Of a stretch of DNA of 40,392 nucleotides, positions 24,079-34,993 are shown piece by piece. Numbering within the stretch: position 1 is the stretch's first letter; each line of letters opens with the position of its first letter. Under the pieces are notes generated by a model, which saw only the letters and a list, made by a program, of their open reading frames with translations, was not told the origin of the DNA and searched no databases. The DNA lies in the NCBI GenBank assembly GCA_902776725.1, contig CACYQX010000016.1, positions 23,847-64,238 on the forward strand, given 5' to 3'. The translations under genes were made by a program, and so were the position numbers. Source of the stretch: an uncultured Eubacteriales bacterium. GTDB lineage: Bacteria; Bacillota; Clostridia; Peptostreptococcales; Anaerovoracaceae.

Positions 24079-26760
24079 CTATTTTCCTATCTTCTCCGAA
24101 ATTACAACTAGTCTGTCTTTTACTTTAGCGAGCATTTCTTTATACTCTTCGAGCTTAGCCCTTTCCTCGTCGATAATCTTCTGTGGAGCCTTGCTTACAA
24201 AGCCTTCGTTTGAGAGCTTTCCTTCTCCGCGTTTTACTTCATCCAAAAGGCGCTTCTCTTCTTTGGTCAGTCTCTCATATTCCGCATCAAAGTCGATAAG
24301 ATCTTCCATCGGAACATAGATTTCTGCGCCCGAGATTACTGCTGTCATTGCATCCTTTGGCGCATCCTTCTTGTCGCTGCAATAGGATATGCCGATAAGG
24401 TTTCCTATATCCACAATATGGTTTTCTATATTCGCTATTGAAGCCTGCTTGTCTGCATCCGCAACGATAACTACATCGAGTTTCTTGCTCGGGGCGCATT
24501 CGGATTCAACGCGCATTTCCCTTATTGCCTTGATGGCTTCCATCGCAAATTCTATTTCCGCGCTTTCCTTTTCAAAGCTTATGCCCTCCGGAACGCGAGG
24601 CCACTCTGAATTTATCAGGAAGGTATCGCAGCTCGGCATGAAGCCCCAGATTTCTTCCGTGATAAACGGCATGAACGGATGGAGGAGCTTGAGCGCCGAC
24701 TTGAGTACATATACGAGTACTCCTCTCGCAACCTTTTTGTCGGCTTCGTCTTCACTCCATAGTCTCTTCTTTACGAGCTCGATATACCAATCGCAGAATT
24801 CGTTCCAGATGAGGTCATATACCTTCTGTCCCGCAAGCGCAAGGTCAAATCTTTCCATGGCTTTGTTGACATAGTCAATGCTCTCCCAGAGACGCTCGAT
24901 TATCCATTTATCCTCTTCCCTCAGGTTTGCTGAAAGGATTTCGGATTCATCGGTTATATCCAGGAACTCACCGTCCTCGCCTTTGATGTTCATGATAACG
25001 AAGCGAGATGCGTTCCAAAGTTTGTTTGCAAAGTTTCTTGCCGCCTCGATTTTTTCCGTGGTATAACGCATATCATTACCCGGAGTGATTCCCGTCGAAA
25101 GCATAAACCTAAGCGCATCAGCACCGTACTGCTCGATAACCTCGAGAGGATCGATTCCGTTGTTGAGAGATTTACTCATCTTTCTTCCGAGATGATCTCT
25201 TACGAGTCCGTGATAATAAACGTATTTGAAAGGAGACTCTCCTGTACACTCGATTCCCGCAAATACCATTCTGACTACCCAGAAGAAAATAATATCGTAT
25301 CCGGTTACCAGAACGCTCGTCGGATAGAAGTATTTAAGGTCCTCTGTTTCCTCCGGCCACCCCATTGTCGAGAAAGGCCAAAGCGCTGAGCTAAACCACG
25401 TATCGAGAACATCCTCGTCCTGATTCAGATTCTTGCTTCCGCATTTCGGGCATGTATCGGGGTCTTCCTCTGAGCAAATCATCTCGCCGCAATCCTGACA
25501 GTACCAAACAGGGATTCTATGTCCCCACCAAAGCTGTCTGGAGATACACCAATCCTTTATATCTTCGAGCCAGTGATAATAAACCTTGTCAAATCTCTCA
25601 GGAACAAAAATTGTTTCACCGGATTTGACGGTCTCTATCGCAGGCTTTGCGAGTTCTTCCATCTTTACGAACCACTGGTCCGAAAGCATCGGTTCAATTA
25701 CGGAATGACAGCGATAGCATTCGCCCACAGGAATCGTCATATCCTCTGTCTTAACGAGAAAGCCCGCTTCTTCAAGGTCCGCTACCCATGCCTTACGGCA
25801 TTCGTATCTATCCATTCCGGAATACTTTCCGGCGAGGTCATTCATCGTTGCATCGGGATTGATGCAGGAAAGGCTTTCGAGCCCTGCTCTCTGTCCTACC
25901 TCAAAGTCGTTCGGATCGTGAGCGGGGGTTATCTTAACGGCACCGGTTCCCTTTTCCGGATCCGGGTATTCATCCGCGATAATTGGAATCTCTCTTCCCA
26001 CTATCGGAAGAATTACCTTTGTTCCGATGAGATTCTTATATCTCTCGTCGGAAGGATGTACCGCTATCGCAACATCTCCGAACATTGTCTCAGGTCTCGA
26101 GGTCGCAACAACCATATCCTCTCCGCCTTCCGCGACGGCAGGATATCTGAAGTACCAATACTTACCCTGTTTGTCCTCGTGCTCTACTTCCGCATCGGAA
26201 AGAGATGTTCCGCAGGTCGGACACCAGTTGATAAGTCGGTTGCCTCTGTAGATGAGACCTTTGTTATATAGCTCAACAAAGAAATGTCTGACGGCCTTGT
26301 TACAGCCCTCGTCCATAGTAAATCTTTCTCTCGACCAATCGCAGGAGTCACCGAGCTTGCGGCATTGCTTTGTTATTCTTCCGCCGTACTCCTTCTTCCA
26401 ATCCCAAACTCGCTCGAGGAATTTTTCTCTTCCGAGGTCGTCCTTCTCTATTCCTTCGCTTCTAAGTTGCTCAACGACCTTTACTTCGGTGGCAATACTG
26501 GCGTGGTCGGATCCCGGAAGCCAAAGGGTGGCATATCCGTTTAATCTCTTCCACCTTGTAAGCACATCCTGGAGGGTATGATCAAGGGCGTGTCCCATAT
26601 GAAGCTGCCCTGTAATATTTGGTGGCGGCATCATAATGGTGAAGGGTTCCTTTTCCGGATCTCTTTCTGCTTTAAAGGCACCTTCCTTTTCCCACATTTC
26701 GTATATACGATCTTCAAATTCTTTTGGGTTATAAGTTTTCGCCAAATTCTGTTCCATCAT
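24079..26760 (-). CDS. valS: Valine-tRNA ligase
   Basis: An 893-residue class I synthetase that charges tRNA-Val. Seen: the HIGH-type motif in PPNITGQLHMGHALDHT, the editing (CP1) domain with TSRPETMFGDVA, a zinc-ribbon pair in the middle (CQDCGEM and CPKCGSKN), DVLDTWFSSALWPF, the KMSKS loop in GRKMSKSLNNGIDP, the anticodon-binding domain, and a C-terminal coiled coil (about 820-893). GAGG lies upstream of two consecutive ATGs. The leader is only about 68 nt with one small hairpin, so no T-box is present. It heads the long minus-strand run. Confidence 0.97.
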   Translation of the reverse strand: MMEQNLAKTYNPKEFEDRIYEMWEKEGAFKAERDPEKEPFTIMMPPPNITGQLHMGHALDHTLQDVLTRWKRLNGYATLWLPGSDHASIATEVKVVEQLRSEGIEKDDLGREKFLERVWDWKKEYGGRITKQCRKLGDSCDWSRERFTMDEGCNKAVRHFFVELYNKGLIYRGNRLINWCPTCGTSLSDAEVEHEDKQGKYWYFRYPAVAEGGEDMVVATSRPETMFGDVAIAVHPSDERYKNLIGTKVILPIVGREIPIIADEYPDPEKGTGAVKITPAHDPNDFEVGQRAGLESLSCINPDATMNDLAGKYSGMDRYECRKAWVADLEEAGFLVKTEDMTIPVGECYRCHSVIEPMLSDQWFVKMEELAKPAIETVKSGETIFVPERFDKVYYHWLEDIKDWCISRQLWWGHRIPVWYCQDCGEMICSEEDPDTCPKCGSKNLNQDEDVLDTWFSSALWPFSTMGWPEETEDLKYFYPTSVLVTGYDIIFFWVVRMVFAGIECTGESPFKYVYYHGLVRDHLGRKMSKSLNNGIDPLEVIEQYGADALRFMLSTGITPGNDMRYTTEKIEAARNFANKLWNASRFVIMNIKGEDGEFLDITDESEILSANLREEDKWIIERLWESIDYVNKAMERFDLALAGQKVYDLIWNEFCDWYIELVKKRLWSEDEADKKVARGVLVYVLKSALKLLHPFMPFITEEIWGFMPSCDTFLINSEWPRVPEGISFEKESAEIEFAMEAIKAIREMRVESECAPSKKLDVVIVADADKQASIANIENHIVDIGNLIGISYCSDKKDAPKDAMTAVISGAEIYVPMEDLIDFDAEYERLTKEEKRLLDEVKRGEGKLSNEGFVSKAPQKIIDEERAKLEEYKEMLAKVKDRLVVISEKIGK

Positions 26761-26791
26761 GTTTTTCCTCGCACATTAACTTGTATTTTAT

Positions 26792-26863
26792 GAGGGTATT
26801 TCCCTCTGAAAAATGACATAGATATACAGATACTATAATAGCCTAATTTTCCCTTAATTTCAA
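26792..26863 (-). promoter_or_regulatory. valS promoter and leader hairpin
   Basis: On the minus strand TTGAAA (26863-26858), a 17-bp spacer and TATTAT (26840-26835) form a good SigA-type promoter with start near 26828. A small GAGGG-AAATA-CCCTC hairpin (26806-26792) lies in the leader before the GAGG ribosome site. Confidence 0.75.
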
Positions 26864-26885
26864 GTAAAAGCACCCCTGCTTTTCC

Positions 26886-26914
26886 TTGACATGACCCGCC
26901 ATAAAGGTTAAGAT
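26886..26914 (+). promoter_or_regulatory. ilvE promoter
   Basis: TTGACA (26886-26891), a 17-bp spacer and TAAGAT (26909-26914), with predicted start near 26921. Divergent from valS. Confidence 0.7.
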
Positions 26915-26953
26915 TTATATAGCGTTTTCAATGGTCAACGCGTTATTTTACGT

Positions 26954-26967
26954 AGGCATAAATGCCT
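26954..26967 (+). promoter_or_regulatory. Inverted repeat in ilvE leader
   Basis: AGGCAT-AA-ATGCCT is a perfect inverted repeat about 33 bp after the predicted ilvE transcription start and 27 bp before the start codon. The two-base spacer is too short for a good RNA loop, so a protein-binding site is the likelier reading. Confidence 0.45.
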
Positions 26968-26994
26968 GAAAATTCACATAATGAGGTACTGAAT

Positions 26995-28065
26995 ATGAAA
27001 CACGAATTCCCTGTTACTCTCACGACCAATCCGGGCACCAAACCTGAGTCCAAAGGCCTTAGATTTGGTACCGTATTCACAGACCACATGTTCGTGATGG
27101 AGTATAACGAAGAAAAGGGTTGGCACGACGGAAGAATCGTCCCCTACGGCCCTATTGAGCTTGATCCCGCGGCCTGCTGCCTGCACTATGGTCAGGAGAT
27201 GTTTGAAGGCCTTAAAGCTTATAAGACAGCCGATGGAAGAGTTCAGCTTTTCCGTCCTTATATGAATGCAAAGAGAACAAACAGAACCAACGACAGGCTC
27301 TGCATTCCGGAAATCGACGAGGACCTCTTTGTCGATGCCATCAAGGCTCTCGTAAAGGTCGAGCAGGATTGGATTCCCAGCGGCGAAGGCACTTCCCTTT
27401 ATATCAGACCGTTTATCTTTGCGACCGAGCCTTTCCTAGGCGTAAGAAGAGCGACAGAATATAAATTCATGATTATTCTCTCGCCTGTAGGCCCCTACTT
27501 TGTCAACGGACTCCAGCCGACAAAGATGTATGTTGAGGACGTATATACCAGAGCGGCAAAGGGCGGCACCGGCGAAGCAAAATGCGCAGGAAACTACGGC
27601 GGAAGCCTTAAGGCTCAGGAAATTGCCCATGAGAAAGGTTTTGAACAGATTCTCTGGCTCGATGCAAAGGAGCATAAATACATCGAAGAAATCGGATCCG
27701 CAAACGCATTCTTTGTTATCGGAGACGAAGTTGTAACAAGCCCGCTTAACGGTTCCATCCTTCCGGGAATCACGAGAGATTCCATAATCGCACTCTGCAA
27801 GGAAAAAGGAATCAAGGTAAGCGAAAGACAGATTTCAATCGACGACCTCGAAGCCGCTTACAGAAACGGCGAACTCAAGGAAATGTTCGCTTCCGGAACG
27901 GCAGCAATCGTTTCACCTGTAGGAGAGCTCCTCTATAAGGGCGAAAAGATGGTTATCAACAACAACGAAATCGGCCCTGTTGCGCAAGAAATGTACAATA
28001 CCATTTACGGAATTCAGACCGGCAAGATCGAAGATTTCATGAACTGGACAGTACCTGTAGAATAG
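26995..28065 (+). CDS. ilvE: Branched-chain amino-acid aminotransferase
   Basis: A 356-residue class IV PLP aminotransferase carrying out the last step of valine, leucine and isoleucine synthesis with glutamate as donor. K196 in GTGEAKCAGNYGGSL is the PLP lysine. Other family marks are LHYGQEMFEGLKAY, LYIRPFIFATEP, SANAFFVIGDE and TSPLNGSILPGITRDS. The start at 26995 is chosen because GAGGT lies seven bases upstream. An ATG 33 bases earlier adds 11 unconserved residues and has a poorer site. It stands alone on the plus strand, ended by a strong bidirectional terminator. Confidence 0.96.
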   Translation: MKHEFPVTLTTNPGTKPESKGLRFGTVFTDHMFVMEYNEEKGWHDGRIVPYGPIELDPAACCLHYGQEMFEGLKAYKTADGRVQLFRPYMNAKRTNRTNDRLCIPEIDEDLFVDAIKALVKVEQDWIPSGEGTSLYIRPFIFATEPFLGVRRATEYKFMIILSPVGPYFVNGLQPTKMYVEDVYTRAAKGGTGEAKCAGNYGGSLKAQEIAHEKGFEQILWLDAKEHKYIEEIGSANAFFVIGDEVVTSPLNGSILPGITRDSIIALCKEKGIKVSERQISIDDLEAAYRNGELKEMFASGTAAIVSPVGELLYKGEKMVINNNEIGPVAQEMYNTIYGIQTGKIEDFMNWTVPVE

Positions 28066-28078
28066 AGTTTTTTAAAGC

Positions 28079-28108
28079 AAAAGAGTCGCTCTCGCGAGCG
28101 ACTCTTTT
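28079..28108 (+). terminator. Bidirectional terminator between ilvE and ilvD
   Basis: A 13-bp stem (AAAAGAGTCGCTC-like arms around the tetraloop TCGC) has a T6 tract on the plus strand and TTTT on the minus strand, so it serves both converging genes. Confidence 0.95.
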
Positions 28109-28147
28109 TTATTCTTACACTTTCTTTTTAGTATTTTATAACTCATT

Positions 28148-29815
28148 TTAGAATTTCATTACCGCACCTTTGCTTGCAGGCCCGACGAGCTCCATATATT
28201 TTCCGAGCCAGCCTTTACGCCTTTCTCTCTCGGGCTGAACAAAGGATTTTCGTCTAGACTCCATCTCATCATCGCTTATCAAAAGATTGATGCTGTGATT
28301 CGGGATATCGATTTCAATCATATCGCCTTCTTCTATCAGTGCTATTTCGCCACCCTGTGCGGCCTCCGGAGAAACATGTCCTATCGATGCGCCTCGGCTT
28401 GCGCCGCTGAATCTTCCGTCCGTTATGAGTGCCACTGACTTATCGAGCCCCATACCGGCAAGCGCACTCGTCGGATTGAGCATCTCTCTCATTCCCGGAC
28501 CGCCCTTTGGCCCCTCGTATCTTATAACAACTACATCTCCTGCTTTGATTTTTCCGTCATAGATTGCGGCAATCGCATCGTCCTCGCTGTCAAACACCTT
28601 TGCGGGACCGCTGTGCGAAAGCATTTCCTCCGCCACCGCGCTCCTCTTAACTACGCAACCTTCACGAGCGATATTTCCAAAGAGCGCAGCGAGTCCTCCG
28701 GTTTCGCTATACGGTTCATCGATAGACTTTATGGCATTATTGTCCTTTATAAACTTTCCGTCTATGTTCTCGCCGACCGTCTTTCCATTGACCGTGAACA
28801 GAGAGGTGTCGATAAGCCCCTTCTTATTGAGCTCAGCCATAACCGCAGGCAGTCCCCCCGCTCTATCGAGATCGTGCATATGCGTGGATCCCGCAGGCGC
28901 AAGATGACATAGGTTAGGAGTCTTCTCGCTTACCTCATTGAACAAATTCAAATCGATGGGAATATCCGCCTCGTTTGCAATTGCGAGAAGATGAAGAACC
29001 GTATTGGTGGAACATCCGAGTGCCATATCGCAGGCCAAGGCATTTCTGACAGACTTCTCGGTTATGATGTCCTTCGGCTTTATATCCTTTGCCACCAGAT
29101 TCATGACAGCCATGCCCGCTTCCTTTGCAAGCATCACTCTCTTTCCCACGATTGCAGGTATTGTGCCGTTTCCCGGAAGTGCAATTCCTATAGCCTCACA
29201 AAGGCAGTTCATGGAATTCGCGGTATACATTCCTGAGCACGATCCACAGCCCGGACATACGTTTTCTTCGCACTCTCTCAATCCTTCATCGTCGATGATG
29301 CCGGCTTTTCTTGCACCCACTGCTTCAAAGATTTTTGAAAGCGAAACCTCTTCGCCGTCAACCACACCGCTCATCATAGGACCGCCCGAGCAAACGACCG
29401 TAGGAATATTCACCCTGAGAGCACCCATAAGCATTCCGGGAACAATCTTATCGCAGTTGGGAACGAGGACGAGCCCGTCAAACTGATGCGCGAGAGCCAT
29501 AGTCTCGACGCTGTCTGCAATTAGTTCTCTGCTCGGAAGAGAATATTTCATCCCTTCGTGCCCCATGGCAATGCCGTCGCAGACACCGATAGCGGGAACC
29601 ATAATAGGAGTTCCTCCTGCCATTCTCACCCCTGCCTTTACGGCATCGGCAATCTTGTCGAGATGCATATGCCCCGGAACTATTTCACTATGAGCAGAAA
29701 CAACTCCTATGAGAGGCCTCTCGAGTTCTTCCTTGGTGAATCCCATTGCATAAAAGAGACTCCTCATCGGTGCGCGTTCTATACCCTTTGTTACATTGTC
29801 ACTTATCTTACTCAT
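28148..29815 (-). CDS. ilvD: Dihydroxy-acid dehydratase
   Basis: A 555-residue iron-sulfur dehydratase making 2-oxo acids for Val/Ile (and, via 2-oxoisovalerate, Leu). Cluster cysteines: C121 in [10 protein letters not shown], and C187, C190 and C193 in [18 protein letters not shown]. The early motif reads [11 protein letters not shown], where some relatives have a Cys (PCN). The C-terminal marks [23 protein letters not shown] are intact. It is the last gene of ilvB-N-C-D, 17 nt after ilvC. I see no clear Shine-Dalgarno sequence before its ATG, so translation may depend on coupling. Confidence 0.97.
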   Translation of the reverse strand: MSKISDNVTKGIERAPMRSLFYAMGFTKEELERPLIGVVSAHSEIVPGHMHLDKIADAVKAGVRMAGGTPIMVPAIGVCDGIAMGHEGMKYSLPSRELIADSVETMALAHQFDGLVLVPNCDKIVPGMLMGALRVNIPTVVCSGGPMMSGVVDGEEVSLSKIFEAVGARKAGIIDDEGLRECEENVCPGCGSCSGMYTANSMNCLCEAIGIALPGNGTIPAIVGKRVMLAKEAGMAVMNLVAKDIKPKDIITEKSVRNALACDMALGCSTNTVLHLLAIANEADIPIDLNLFNEVSEKTPNLCHLAPAGSTHMHDLDRAGGLPAVMAELNKKGLIDTSLFTVNGKTVGENIDGKFIKDNNAIKSIDEPYSETGGLAALFGNIAREGCVVKRSAVAEEMLSHSGPAKVFDSEDDAIAAIYDGKIKAGDVVVIRYEGPKGGPGMREMLNPTSALAGMGLDKSVALITDGRFSGASRGASIGHVSPEAAQGGEIALIEEGDMIEIDIPNHSINLLISDDEMESRRKSFVQPERERRKGWLGKYMELVGPASKGAVMKF

Positions 29816-29832
29816 AATATCTAAAACACACT

Positions 29833-31336
<1,504 letters not shown>

Positions 31337-31348
31337 ATCTATCTCCTA

Positions 31349-33004
31349 TTACAAAATCATATCGCTAATCGTTCCGCCGCCCGGAATCATAGGCAGAACT
31401 TTCTCTTCTCTGTCGACGACGCACTCAATCCAAGCCGCTTTTTTAGAACGTATCGCCTTCCTTAGCGCATCTCTAAACTCTTCACCGGTAGTTGCTCTAT
31501 ATCCCGAAAGACCAAAGCCTTCAGCTACCTTCGCATAATCCGTCTTTCTTTCAAGGACTGTACTCGAATACCTCTTGTCGTAGAAGAACGTCTGCCACTG
31601 GTATACCATTCCGAGAACATTGTTGTTAATTATTACGGTTATTATCGGCAAATCATTTGATGCAACCGTACACGCCTCATTCATATTCATGTGGAACGAT
31701 CCGTCACCCGTTATATGAACAACTCTCGCCTTTGGTTTTCCGAACTGCGCGCCGATTGCTGCGCCGTATCCGTATCCCATCGTTCCGAGACCGCCGCTCG
31801 AAATAAACTTTCGGGCCTTGTCGTGTTGCAGATATTGAGCTGCCCACATCTGATGCTGACCTACGTCCGTTGTATAAATAGTCTCACTGCCGGCTTCCTC
31901 GTTAAGAATATTCATAATCTCAGAAGGATGAAGTGATTTGGATTTAAGCTCATGCACCCTGTCCTTTGCCTTCCAAGAATCGATTTTCTTCTTCCATTCT
32001 TTTCTGGTCTTTTTCTTGACCGCGTCGGTGAGTTCTTTCAGAAAATCTTTTACGTCGCCTACGCATGCCACATCGACCATTACGTTCTTGTTAAGCTCCG
32101 CGATGTCTATATCGACCTGAACGAGTTTGGCGCGCCTTGCAAATTTATTCGGATTAAGCGCAACTCTGTCGCTGAATCTGGCACCGAGCGCAAGAATCAA
32201 ATCCGCCTGATCTACCGCCCTGTTTGCAGAAACAAATCCGTGCATTCCGGCCATTCCGAGATCGTGTTCGTCCTTACCGATTACGCCGGAAGCCATAAGC
32301 GTATGTATAAGCGGAACATCCGCCTTGTTTACAAATTCGCAAAGCTCTTTGCAAGCGTTGGAAGAAATCAATCCTCCGCCCGCATAGATTAGCGGTCTTT
32401 CGCTTTCGTTAACCATCTCTGCGATAAGCGCGATCTGCTTACCGTCGATTTTCTCACTCTTCCCGATCGGCAGAGGTTTTGCCTTCTTGTATTCTGTCGT
32501 CGCTGCGGTTACATCCTTTGTTATGTCCACGAGGACAGGACCTTTTCTTCCCTCGGCCGCAATCTTAAACGCAGACCTCAGGGTATCCGCAAGCTCATCG
32601 ATATCGTTAACAAAGTAATTATGCTTGGTAATTGGCATTGTCACACCGACGATACTGATTTCCTGAAAAGCATCACGTCCGATCATGGAGTCAGGCACGT
32701 TGACGCAAATCGCAACCACGGGGATACTGTCCATCCATGCCGTAGCAAGGCCGGTAACGAGGTTTGTCGCTCCCGGACCGCTTGTGGACATGACGACGCC
32801 CGTCTTACCTGTCGCTCTCGCAAAGCCGTCCGCAGCATGCGCCGCGCCCTGCTCGTGAGCAGTAATTATATGCCTTATCTTGTCCCTATATCTATATAGT
32901 TCGTCGTAGAGGTTAAGTGCAGCTCCGCCGGGGTAGCCAAATACAGTATCTACACCCTGTTCAAGCAAAACTTCCGCTACTATTTGTGATCCCGTTAGTT
33001 TCAT
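31349..33004 (-). CDS. ilvB: Acetolactate synthase large (catalytic) subunit
   Basis: 551 residues from the ATG at 33004 (MKLTGSQ), where family similarity begins. It is TPP- and FAD-dependent and condenses two pyruvates, or pyruvate with 2-oxobutyrate. Seen: FGYPGGAALNLYDEL, the catalytic Glu in ITAHEQGAAHAADGFARATGK, TSGPGATNLVTGLA, the FAD region DLILALGARFSDRVAL, and the TPP motif GDGSFHMNMNEACTVASNDLP. In-frame ATGs also exist at 33025 and 33067. The last lies exactly six bases after the promoter -10 and could be a leaderless start adding 21 residues. Heads the ilvB-N-C-D operon. Confidence 0.96.
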   Translation of the reverse strand: MKLTGSQIVAEVLLEQGVDTVFGYPGGAALNLYDELYRYRDKIRHIITAHEQGAAHAADGFARATGKTGVVMSTSGPGATNLVTGLATAWMDSIPVVAICVNVPDSMIGRDAFQEISIVGVTMPITKHNYFVNDIDELADTLRSAFKIAAEGRKGPVLVDITKDVTAATTEYKKAKPLPIGKSEKIDGKQIALIAEMVNESERPLIYAGGGLISSNACKELCEFVNKADVPLIHTLMASGVIGKDEHDLGMAGMHGFVSANRAVDQADLILALGARFSDRVALNPNKFARRAKLVQVDIDIAELNKNVMVDVACVGDVKDFLKELTDAVKKKTRKEWKKKIDSWKAKDRVHELKSKSLHPSEIMNILNEEAGSETIYTTDVGQHQMWAAQYLQHDKARKFISSGGLGTMGYGYGAAIGAQFGKPKARVVHITGDGSFHMNMNEACTVASNDLPIITVIINNNVLGMVYQWQTFFYDKRYSSTVLERKTDYAKVAEGFGLSGYRATTGEEFRDALRKAIRSKKAAWIECVVDREEKVLPMIPGGGTISDMIL

Positions 33005-33040
33005 AGTTTTTCCGTTCTCGCCCATCTTTGTTCTTATTAT

Positions 33041-33059
33041 AAAAGCTCCCTTTGGGAGC
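33041..33059 (-). promoter_or_regulatory. Hairpin plus T-tract at the very 5' end of the ilvB transcript
   Basis: GCTCCC-AAA-GGGAGC followed by TTTTATAATAA on the minus strand resembles a small intrinsic terminator. It begins only about eight bases after the predicted transcription start, in front of the conserved ilvB start. Confidence 0.45.
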
Positions 33060-33067
33060 AAATGCAT

Positions 33068-33101
33068 AGGTCTATTATATATTGGTGTATACTTTTGTCA
33101 A
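33068..33101 (-). promoter_or_regulatory. ilvB promoter
   Basis: Minus strand: TTGACA (33101-33096), a 16-bp spacer and TATAAT (33079-33074) form a near-consensus SigA promoter with start near 33067. The spacer contains GTATAC. Confidence 0.85.
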
Positions 33102-33165
33102 CAACTTTTTTGTTGTTTTTAACAAAGAATTGTGTATAAAATTTTTGAAAATTAACAAAAAATTC

Positions 33166-33194
33166 TTGACAATATCGATTTAACAAGTTAAATT
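33166..33194 (+). promoter_or_regulatory. leuA promoter with overlapping palindrome
   Basis: TTGACA (33166-33171), a 17-bp spacer and TAAATT (33189-33194), with start near 33201. A perfect inverted repeat ATTTAAC-AA-GTTAAAT (33178-33193) covers the 3' half of the spacer and the -10, a natural repressor position. AAGGAG precedes the ATG by 9 nt. Confidence 0.75.
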
Positions 33195-33232
33195 GGTGGA
33201 GTATATATTTTGACAAGAAGGAGTGCTAGAAA

Positions 33233-34936
33233 ATGCAGAATTGCGCCAAATATAGGCCGGGATACTTCAATCCGCCAAGTTGCGATATGAAGTGGACCAA
33301 GAAGGATCATATAGACAAGGCACCTATCTGGTGCAGCGTTGACCTTAGAGACGGAAACCAAGCTCTTATAGTTCCAATGACTTTGGAAGAAAAGCTGGAC
33401 TTTTTTAAGGTTCTTTGCGATATCGGTTTCAAGGAAATAGAAATCGGCTTCCCTGCCGCTTCCGAAACCGAATACGAGTTTTTGCGTACTCTGATAGAAA
33501 AAAACCTGATACCCGACGACGTCACCGTTCAGGTTCTGACTCAGTCGCGCGACCATATCATAAAGCAGACCTTTGATGCCCTTGCGGGCGTAAAGAAAGC
33601 GATTGTTCATCTCTATAATTCGACCTCCTTTGCTCAGCGTGAGCAGGTTTTTAAGGCTGAAAAAGATGAAATCAAAGCAATAGCCATAGATGGTGCCAAA
33701 CAACTCAAGGAATTTGAATCCATGTATCCCGACTCAGAATTCACATTCGAGTACTCTCCCGAGAGTTTTACTGGAACGGAGCCGGAATTTGCACTCGAGG
33801 TATGTAACGCCGTAATCGATATACTCGAGCCTACCGAAGATCATAAGATGATTATCAACCTTCCGGCAACCGTTGAGATGTCAATGCCACATGTATTCGC
33901 AAATCAAATCGAATATATGAGCGACAATTTACATAGAAGAGAAAGTGTTGTTTTATCCATACATCCTCATAACGACAGAGGAACAGGCGTGGCCGATGCG
34001 GAGCTTGCGCTCCTCGCCGGCGGAGATAGAGTCGAGGGTACCCTGTTTGGAAACGGCGAAAGAACAGGAAACGTAGACATAGTAACCCTTGCCATGAATA
34101 TGTTTACACACGGAATCGATCCGTGCCTCGACTTCTCCAATATGCCTGAAATCGTAGATGCCTACGAAAGAAATACCCGCATGCAGGTAAACCCAAGGCA
34201 GCCGTATAGCGGAGAGCTCGTGTTTGCAGCCTTCTCCGGCTCACACCAGGATGCCATCGCAAAGGGTATGAAGTGGCGCGAGGACATGGCGCCAAACTCC
34301 TGGAGCGTCCCCTATCTTCCAATAGATCCACACGACGTCGGAAGAGAATACGATGGAGACGTAATCAGAATCAACAGCCAGTCCGGCAAGGGCGGCGTTG
34401 CCTATATACTCGAGCAGAACTTCGGTTTCATAATACCGCGCGATATGCGTGCGGAAATCGGATATCTCATGAAAGATGTTTCCGACAAGAACCACGAGGA
34501 ACTTACTCCGAGCGCCATCTTTGATGTATTCGAAAAAGAATATATCAACGACTTCGATATTATCGATATAACAGACGCGGTGTTCAGCCACCTCTCCTCC
34601 ACCAAGGAAGAGGATAATCCGTACAGCGTAGTTATTCGAGTGATAATAGATGGCAATGAATATAATCTCGAGGGCGAAGGAAATGGTCGTTTGGATGCTG
34701 TAAGCAACGCGCTCAGGAAAACCAAATACCATTTTGACTATCAGTTTGTGACCTATTCGGAAAACGCCATAAGCCAAGACTCCAATTCCAAGGCTGCAGC
34801 ATATGTATGCATATCCGATAAAACGGGCAAAAAGTATTGGGGTGTCGGAACCCATGCCGATATCATTCTCGCTTCCGTCAACGCACTTGTAAGCGCAATA
34901 AATAGGATGAACAAGAAAATTCACTTTGTTAAATAG
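33233..34936 (+). CDS. leuA: 2-Isopropylmalate synthase (long, LeuA2-type)
   Basis: A 567-residue enzyme condensing acetyl-CoA with 2-oxoisovalerate, the committed leucine step. It starts with the KYRPGYFNPPSCDMKWTKKD-type leader and APIWCSVDLRDGNQAL of the longer (actinobacterial/type 2) subfamily. The metal-binding HPHNDRGTGVADAELALLAGGDRVEGTLFGNGERTGN is intact. The C-terminal ~130 residues (from about 440) form the LeuA dimer/allosteric domain where leucine binds in relatives. First gene of leuA-C-D-B, divergent from ilvB. Confidence 0.96.
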   Translation: MQNCAKYRPGYFNPPSCDMKWTKKDHIDKAPIWCSVDLRDGNQALIVPMTLEEKLDFFKVLCDIGFKEIEIGFPAASETEYEFLRTLIEKNLIPDDVTVQVLTQSRDHIIKQTFDALAGVKKAIVHLYNSTSFAQREQVFKAEKDEIKAIAIDGAKQLKEFESMYPDSEFTFEYSPESFTGTEPEFALEVCNAVIDILEPTEDHKMIINLPATVEMSMPHVFANQIEYMSDNLHRRESVVLSIHPHNDRGTGVADAELALLAGGDRVEGTLFGNGERTGNVDIVTLAMNMFTHGIDPCLDFSNMPEIVDAYERNTRMQVNPRQPYSGELVFAAFSGSHQDAIAKGMKWREDMAPNSWSVPYLPIDPHDVGREYDGDVIRINSQSGKGGVAYILEQNFGFIIPRDMRAEIGYLMKDVSDKNHEELTPSAIFDVFEKEYINDFDIIDITDAVFSHLSSTKEEDNPYSVVIRVIIDGNEYNLEGEGNGRLDAVSNALRKTKYHFDYQFVTYSENAISQDSNSKAAAYVCISDKTGKKYWGVGTHADIILASVNALVSAINRMNKKIHFVK

Positions 34937-34953
34937 CACCTTGCGAGTATAAT
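34926..34953 (+). promoter_or_regulatory. Possible internal promoter before leuC
   Basis: TTGTTA (34926-34931), a 16-bp spacer and a perfect TATAAT (34948-34953) overlap the leuA stop codon region. They could give extra leuCDB transcription. There is no terminator after leuA. Confidence 0.45.
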
Positions 34954-34993
34954 TATATTAGGATAACGAGTATTTAAGATTGGAGAACTTGCA

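Noticed and set aside
25519-26271. 250-codon plus-strand open frame opposite valS
   Set aside because: Antisense to conserved ValS sequence, including the editing domain; composition follows the valS codons, with no start signal.
26761-26863. T-box riboswitch before valS
   Set aside because: The predicted leader is about 68 nt with one 5-bp hairpin; there is no room for a specifier loop and antiterminator.
33005-33067. N-terminal extension of IlvB from the ATG at 33067 as the main gene call
   Set aside because: Family similarity starts at 33004; the longer form is kept only as a leaderless hypothesis.
33068-33232. T-box or classical peptide leader between ilvB and leuA
   Set aside because: Both predicted leaders are too short for a T-box, and no separate stop-terminated leader peptide rich in Leu/Ile/Val is present.
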